NCBI GenBank assembly: GCA_002316295.1
Contig: DCDF01000219.1
Coordinates: 1 to 9,091 of the forward strand
DNA length: 9,091 bases
Direction: 5' to 3'
From: Syntrophaceae bacterium UBA1062
GTDB taxonomy: Bacteria; Desulfobacterota; Desulfomonilia; UBA1062
Part shown: in pieces, positions 7,042-9,091 of the stretch
Layout of the letters: every line of letters starts with the position of its first letter
Numbering within the stretch: position 1 is the first letter of the stretch
The notes under the pieces: generated by a model
Database searches by the model: none
What the model was told of the DNA's origin: nothing
Seen by the model: the letters and a program-made list of their open reading frames with translations, nothing else
Made by a program: the position numbers and the translations under genes

Positions 7042-7071
7042 GAACCATACGTTCGCCGGCCCGTATGGTTC
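7042..7071. terminator. Perfect 10-bp hairpin between convergent genes
   Basis: GAACCATACG (7042-7051) is exactly complementary to CGTATGGTTC (7062-7071), with a 10-base loop. An outer GGGGC/GCCCC pairing (7032-7036 with 7074-7078) may extend it. It lies between the stops of the ferredoxin-type gene and the peroxiredoxin gene, where a bidirectional terminator is expected. Neither side has a T-run, so it would be an imperfect intrinsic terminator. The remainder of 6960-7139 shows no gene. Confidence 0.45.
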
Positions 7072-7139
7072 AGGCCCCCACTCCACGGCATCGGCGAAAA
7101 GGAGGGCCTGCGCTCTGCAGCCGCAAGACGCAGGATGGG

Positions 7140-7874
7140 TCAGTCGAATGCCATGCTGGTCTTCCAGGTTTCCCATACCCTTCCGACCAGGTCGGGACCC
7201 GGCTTCAAAGTCGGCTTCCCCGGCCTCCAGCCGGAAGGGGTCGCCTCGGCACCCTTGCTCTGCCTCACGAGCTGGAAGGCCTGGATCTGCCGAAGGGTCT
7301 CCAGGACGTTACGGCCAACCGGCGGGGTGAGCACCTCATAGCCCTGAATGACGCCGTCTGGATCGATGATGAATCTCCCCCGGGTATCCACCCCGGCATC
7401 GATGTCATACACATCATAGAGGCTTCCCACCCTGCCTCCCGCGTCCGAGAGCATGGCAAACGGCACGCCACCGGAAACCATCTTGGAGATCTCGACCTCG
7501 TTCCAGATCTTGTGCACGAACACACTGTCCATGCTCATGGAAAGGACCTCGACTCCGAGCTTCTGAAATTCCGGATACTTCTCGGCAACTGCCGAGATTT
7601 CCGTTGCTCAGACAAAGGTGAAATCCCCCGGATAGAAGCACAGGACAATCCACTTGCCGAGGTATTCCGATAACTTGACCGAAACAAACTTCCCCTGGTG
7701 GTACGCAGGGGCGACAAAATCCGGGGCCTTTCTTCCCAGCTTGATCATGGCTCCACCCTCCCTCTTTGCACTTAGTTCTGCACCGCCTGTTTCTTCCGGC
7801 CGAGCTTGCGGCTGTTCTTCACCCACAGGGCCTCCCGTGGGTCTCGCGCATCCAACCTTCATTTCCTCGGGCAT
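7140..7874 (-). CDS. prxU: Selenocysteine-containing peroxiredoxin (PrxU type), UGA-recoded
   Basis: This peroxiredoxin of the AhpC/Prx1-like fold reduces hydroperoxides in the cytoplasm. Its frame contains one in-frame TGA (7610-7608), exactly where the peroxidatic cysteine of FTFVCPTE should be; it reads FTFV-U-ATEIS. Homology continues without break on both sides (KAPDFVAPAY, CFYPGDFTFV; then VEVLSMSMDS, RGRFIIDPDG, PPVGRNVLETLR). Counted from the ATG at 7748 the core is 202 residues, with Sec at 47, T44 and R123 as active-site partners. The resolving Cys of the usual VCPAGW motif is replaced (ATPSGW, T170), so it is a one-Sec type. A better Shine-Dalgarno (AAGGAGG, seven-base spacer) precedes the ATG at 7874, giving 244 residues with a Gly/Pro/Glu-rich extension carrying CARPTGG. 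I chose that start; 7748 (GGAGG upstream) and GTG 7901 are alternatives. A SECIS-like hairpin follows the UGA. Confidence 0.92.
7572..7603 (-). promoter_or_regulatory. SECIS element for UGA recoding in prxU
   Basis: Reading the message after the UGA, CGGA (7603-7600) pairs with TCCG (7575-7572). After a small internal loop (AA opposite AGTA), TCTCGGC (7597-7591) pairs perfectly with GCCGAGA (7586-7580) around the apical loop AGTT. The loop G is the 19th base after the UGA. Bacterial SECIS elements have an apical G in the first two loop positions, at about this distance, on a stem of at least four pairs; this hairpin meets all three. It would bind SelB with Sec-tRNA. The element lies inside the coding frame, as bacterial SECIS do. 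Confidence 0.82.
7608..7610 (-). other. In-frame UGA, selenocysteine codon
   Basis: TGA on the minus strand replaces the peroxidatic cysteine codon (TGC or TGT) of the peroxiredoxin: residue 47 counted from MIKLGRK, 89 from the preferred start. The frame is intact and conserved on both sides. The following hairpin supports decoding as selenocysteine, not termination. Confidence 0.9.
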
Positions 7875-7944
7875 AACCGTTCCTCCTTTCTTCCCCTGCA
7901 CAATCGCGATAACCTCCTCAAGATGCAGCGGACATTCTTACAGA

Positions 7945-7972
7945 ATAATAGCAGGCGCTTACCCCCTCTCAA
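7945..7972 (-). promoter_or_regulatory. Candidate sigma70 promoter of prxU
   Basis: On the minus strand TTGAGA (7972-7967) and TATTAT (7950-7945) are separated by 16 bases, a good match in a GC-rich background. Transcription would start near 7938, about 64 bases before the preferred ATG at 7874. The leader contains two AGGAGG stretches, one before each of the GTG (7901) and ATG (7874) candidates. No operator for a known peroxide regulator was recognised. Confidence 0.5.
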
Positions 7973-8100
7973 GCCGGCCAAGGGGCGAAAGAGAGCGGGA
8001 ATGATTTCGAGAGTCCCTGCCGGCGACTGCCTGAAGTTCCTCCGGCGGGTAGCAGTCATAAAACCGGTGGCTCATATTTTTGAATAATGTCCGGGAATTC

Positions 8101-8129
8101 TTGCGTGATTTTCTGTGTTCGGCTATGGT
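8101..8129 (+). promoter_or_regulatory. Candidate sigma70 promoter of the hydrolase gene
   Basis: TTGCGT (8101-8106) and TATGGT (8124-8129) are 17 bases apart, about 45 bases before the hydrolase ATG. Together with the strong ribosome-binding site this suggests that the gene is, or recently was, expressed. Confidence 0.4.
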
Positions 8130-8163
8130 GGAACAAGGGCATGCATTTCAGTCTTTACCTTAT

Positions 8164-8171
8164 AAGGAGGT
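8164..8171 (+). promoter_or_regulatory. Strong ribosome-binding site of the hydrolase gene
   Basis: AAGGAGGT is a full anti-Shine-Dalgarno match, just before the ATG at 8175. It fixes the start of the interrupted hydrolase gene. Confidence 0.75.
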
Positions 8172-8174
8172 CCC

Positions 8175-9005
8175 ATGGCGTTCTTCACCCGCGGCAACGC
8201 ACGGATATACTTCGAGGATCAGGGCCGGGGCGAGCCGGTCATCGCCGTTCACGGCCTCATCGAAAACACCCGGTACTGGAAACCGGTAACGGACATCATC
8301 TCGGGCCGGTGCAGGTTCATCCCCATGGATATGCGCGGCCACGGCAACACCACGGTCGAAGGGGAGCCGCAGGGCTTCGACGTGCAGACCGTGGGCGAAG
8401 ATATCACGGCCCTGGCTGACAACCTCGGCCTCTAAAGATTCCATCTCCTCGCCCACTCCACCGGCGGGTTCGCCGCGGTCAGATATGCCATGAAGGACTG
8501 CAGCCGGTTCAAATCCCTCATCCTCACCAACACGGGCTCGGCCACATCGCCCGTCCCCGGAGATCCCGAAACCGTCCGGAAGTTCCACCACAGGCTCGCC
8601 TCGACCTTCGAGAAATTCGACTGGAAGCGGATCATCGCGGGGCTCAAGGTGAACCCCGGCCCCTTTTTCAGGGGCATCATGGAATCCGATGCATCCGAAG
8701 AGCTCATGGCCCGTTCGCTTGAAATAGTCCAGACCGGAGACAGGAATGTGATCGCATCTTTTGTCCGCTCGTTCTATACAGACCCTGACCCCTGTGTGGA
8801 AGGTCTGAGAAAGATCACCTGCCCTGTGCTCGTCATTTACGGCGAAAAGGACGACCTTTTCATCGAATCGAGCAGACTCATGGCCCGGGAAATACCCGGG
8901 GCACGGATCATCGAGTACAAAGGCGTCGGGCACATGAGCGCACTCGAGGCCCCCGGGCTCCTTGCAGGTGATCTGATGGCTTTCGTCGCAGCCCATGCCG
9001 CCTGA
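8175..9005 (+). pseudogene. Alpha/beta hydrolase interrupted by an in-frame TAA
   Basis: The frame encodes a 276-position alpha/beta-hydrolase fold protein with one internal TAA at 8433-8435 (position 87). Before it come the oxyanion-hole region VIAVHGLIENTRYW and the DMRGHGNTT motif. After it, in the same frame, come RFHLLAHSTGGFAA with nucleophile S95, VLVIYGEKDDLF with the acid D226 (or D227), and GVGHMSALEAP with H253. The catalytic triad is therefore complete, only split. Relatives usually have Glu or another charged residue at the stop position (LGLERFHL), so one base change (GAA to TAA) explains it. The substrate cannot be told; this family includes esterases, peroxidases and C-C bond hydrolases. 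The first piece (86 residues) would lack the triad. An internal ATG at 8490 would omit the nucleophile. This is a recent pseudogene or a base error. Confidence 0.85.
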
Positions 9006-9091
9006 GCGGCAGCCGCCGCACATTGCATCCATTTCGTATGCGGCGAGAAAATGATCCGCCTCGGAAGCCTGGACCGGCGAGCGCGCCGCCG
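9006..9091. other. End of window, no gene recognised
   Basis: The last 86 bases show only a short GC-rich inverted repeat (CGGCG at 9075-9079 with CGCCG at 9084-9088). A minus-strand frame is open across this edge and through the hydrolase gene, but its translation resembles no family and is most likely a shadow. Confidence 0.4.

Noticed and set aside
7042..7071. Resemblance of the minus-strand hairpin (ending GGTTCTGTGAG) to group II intron domain V
   Set aside because: The stem is uninterrupted, without the two-base bulge, the GNRA-type loop or the catalytic triad of domain V. No intron-encoded reverse transcriptase or other intron domains are present.
8025..8057. Inverted repeat GACTGC/GCAGTC in the prxU-hydrolase intergenic region
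   Set aside because: It has a six-base arm and a 21-base loop, with no placement relative to the predicted promoters that suggests an operator, so it is probably chance.
8433..8435. Reassignment of TAA as a sense codon
   Set aside because: No other gene here contains an internal TAA and there is no hairpin or pattern to support recoding. A single nonsense change or base error is simpler.
8160..9032. Minus-strand frame opposite the hydrolase, open to the window edge
   Set aside because: Its translation matches no family and lies opposite a recognisable hydrolase fold. It is treated as a shadow, although an incoming gene at the very edge cannot be excluded.

Overview
This GC-rich window carries seven protein-coding loci. 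The gene set suggests an anaerobic bacterium, most probably a Desulfobacterota (former Deltaproteobacteria) sulfate reducer or syntroph. The pointers are a class I hybrid cluster protein with its Cys-rich ferredoxin partner, a divergent Crp/Fnr regulator of HcpR type, and a peroxiredoxin whose peroxidatic residue is encoded by an in-frame UGA (selenocysteine). The taxonomic assignment is an inference from gene content.

Layout. Positions 1-295 hold no convincing gene, only a possible promoter and a long structured leader for the first gene. A DMT/EamA-family membrane transporter follows on the plus strand (about 296-1186), apparently with a non-ATG start. After a convergent non-coding gap with candidate terminators comes tex on the minus strand (3682-1538), 13 bases downstream of a Crp/Fnr regulator gene (4370-3696, probable hcpR). 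Divergent from the regulator are hcp (4490-6115) and a 4Fe-4S protein (6192-6959). The shared regulator/hcp intergenic region contains a near-perfect 18-bp palindrome of the TTGACC type, positioned as an activator site for hcp. This block reads as a nitrosative-stress module: NO-responsive regulator, Hcp, and its electron-transfer or maturation partner.

Further right, a selenoprotein peroxiredoxin lies on the minus strand (7874-7140). The UGA at 7610-7608 sits at the peroxidatic position (FTFV-U-ATE) and is followed by a two-helix hairpin with the geometry of a bacterial SECIS element. An ordinary gene caller would split or truncate it. Divergent from it is an alpha/beta hydrolase (8175-9005), interrupted in frame by a TAA codon twelve residues before its well-preserved nucleophile serine. 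It is either a recent pseudogene or a sequence error.

The most notable content is the selenocysteine peroxiredoxin with its embedded SECIS. Next come the HcpR-type operator between hcpR and hcp, and the unusual start and leader of the transporter gene. I see no tRNA, rRNA, CRISPR array, insertion sequence or phage gene.
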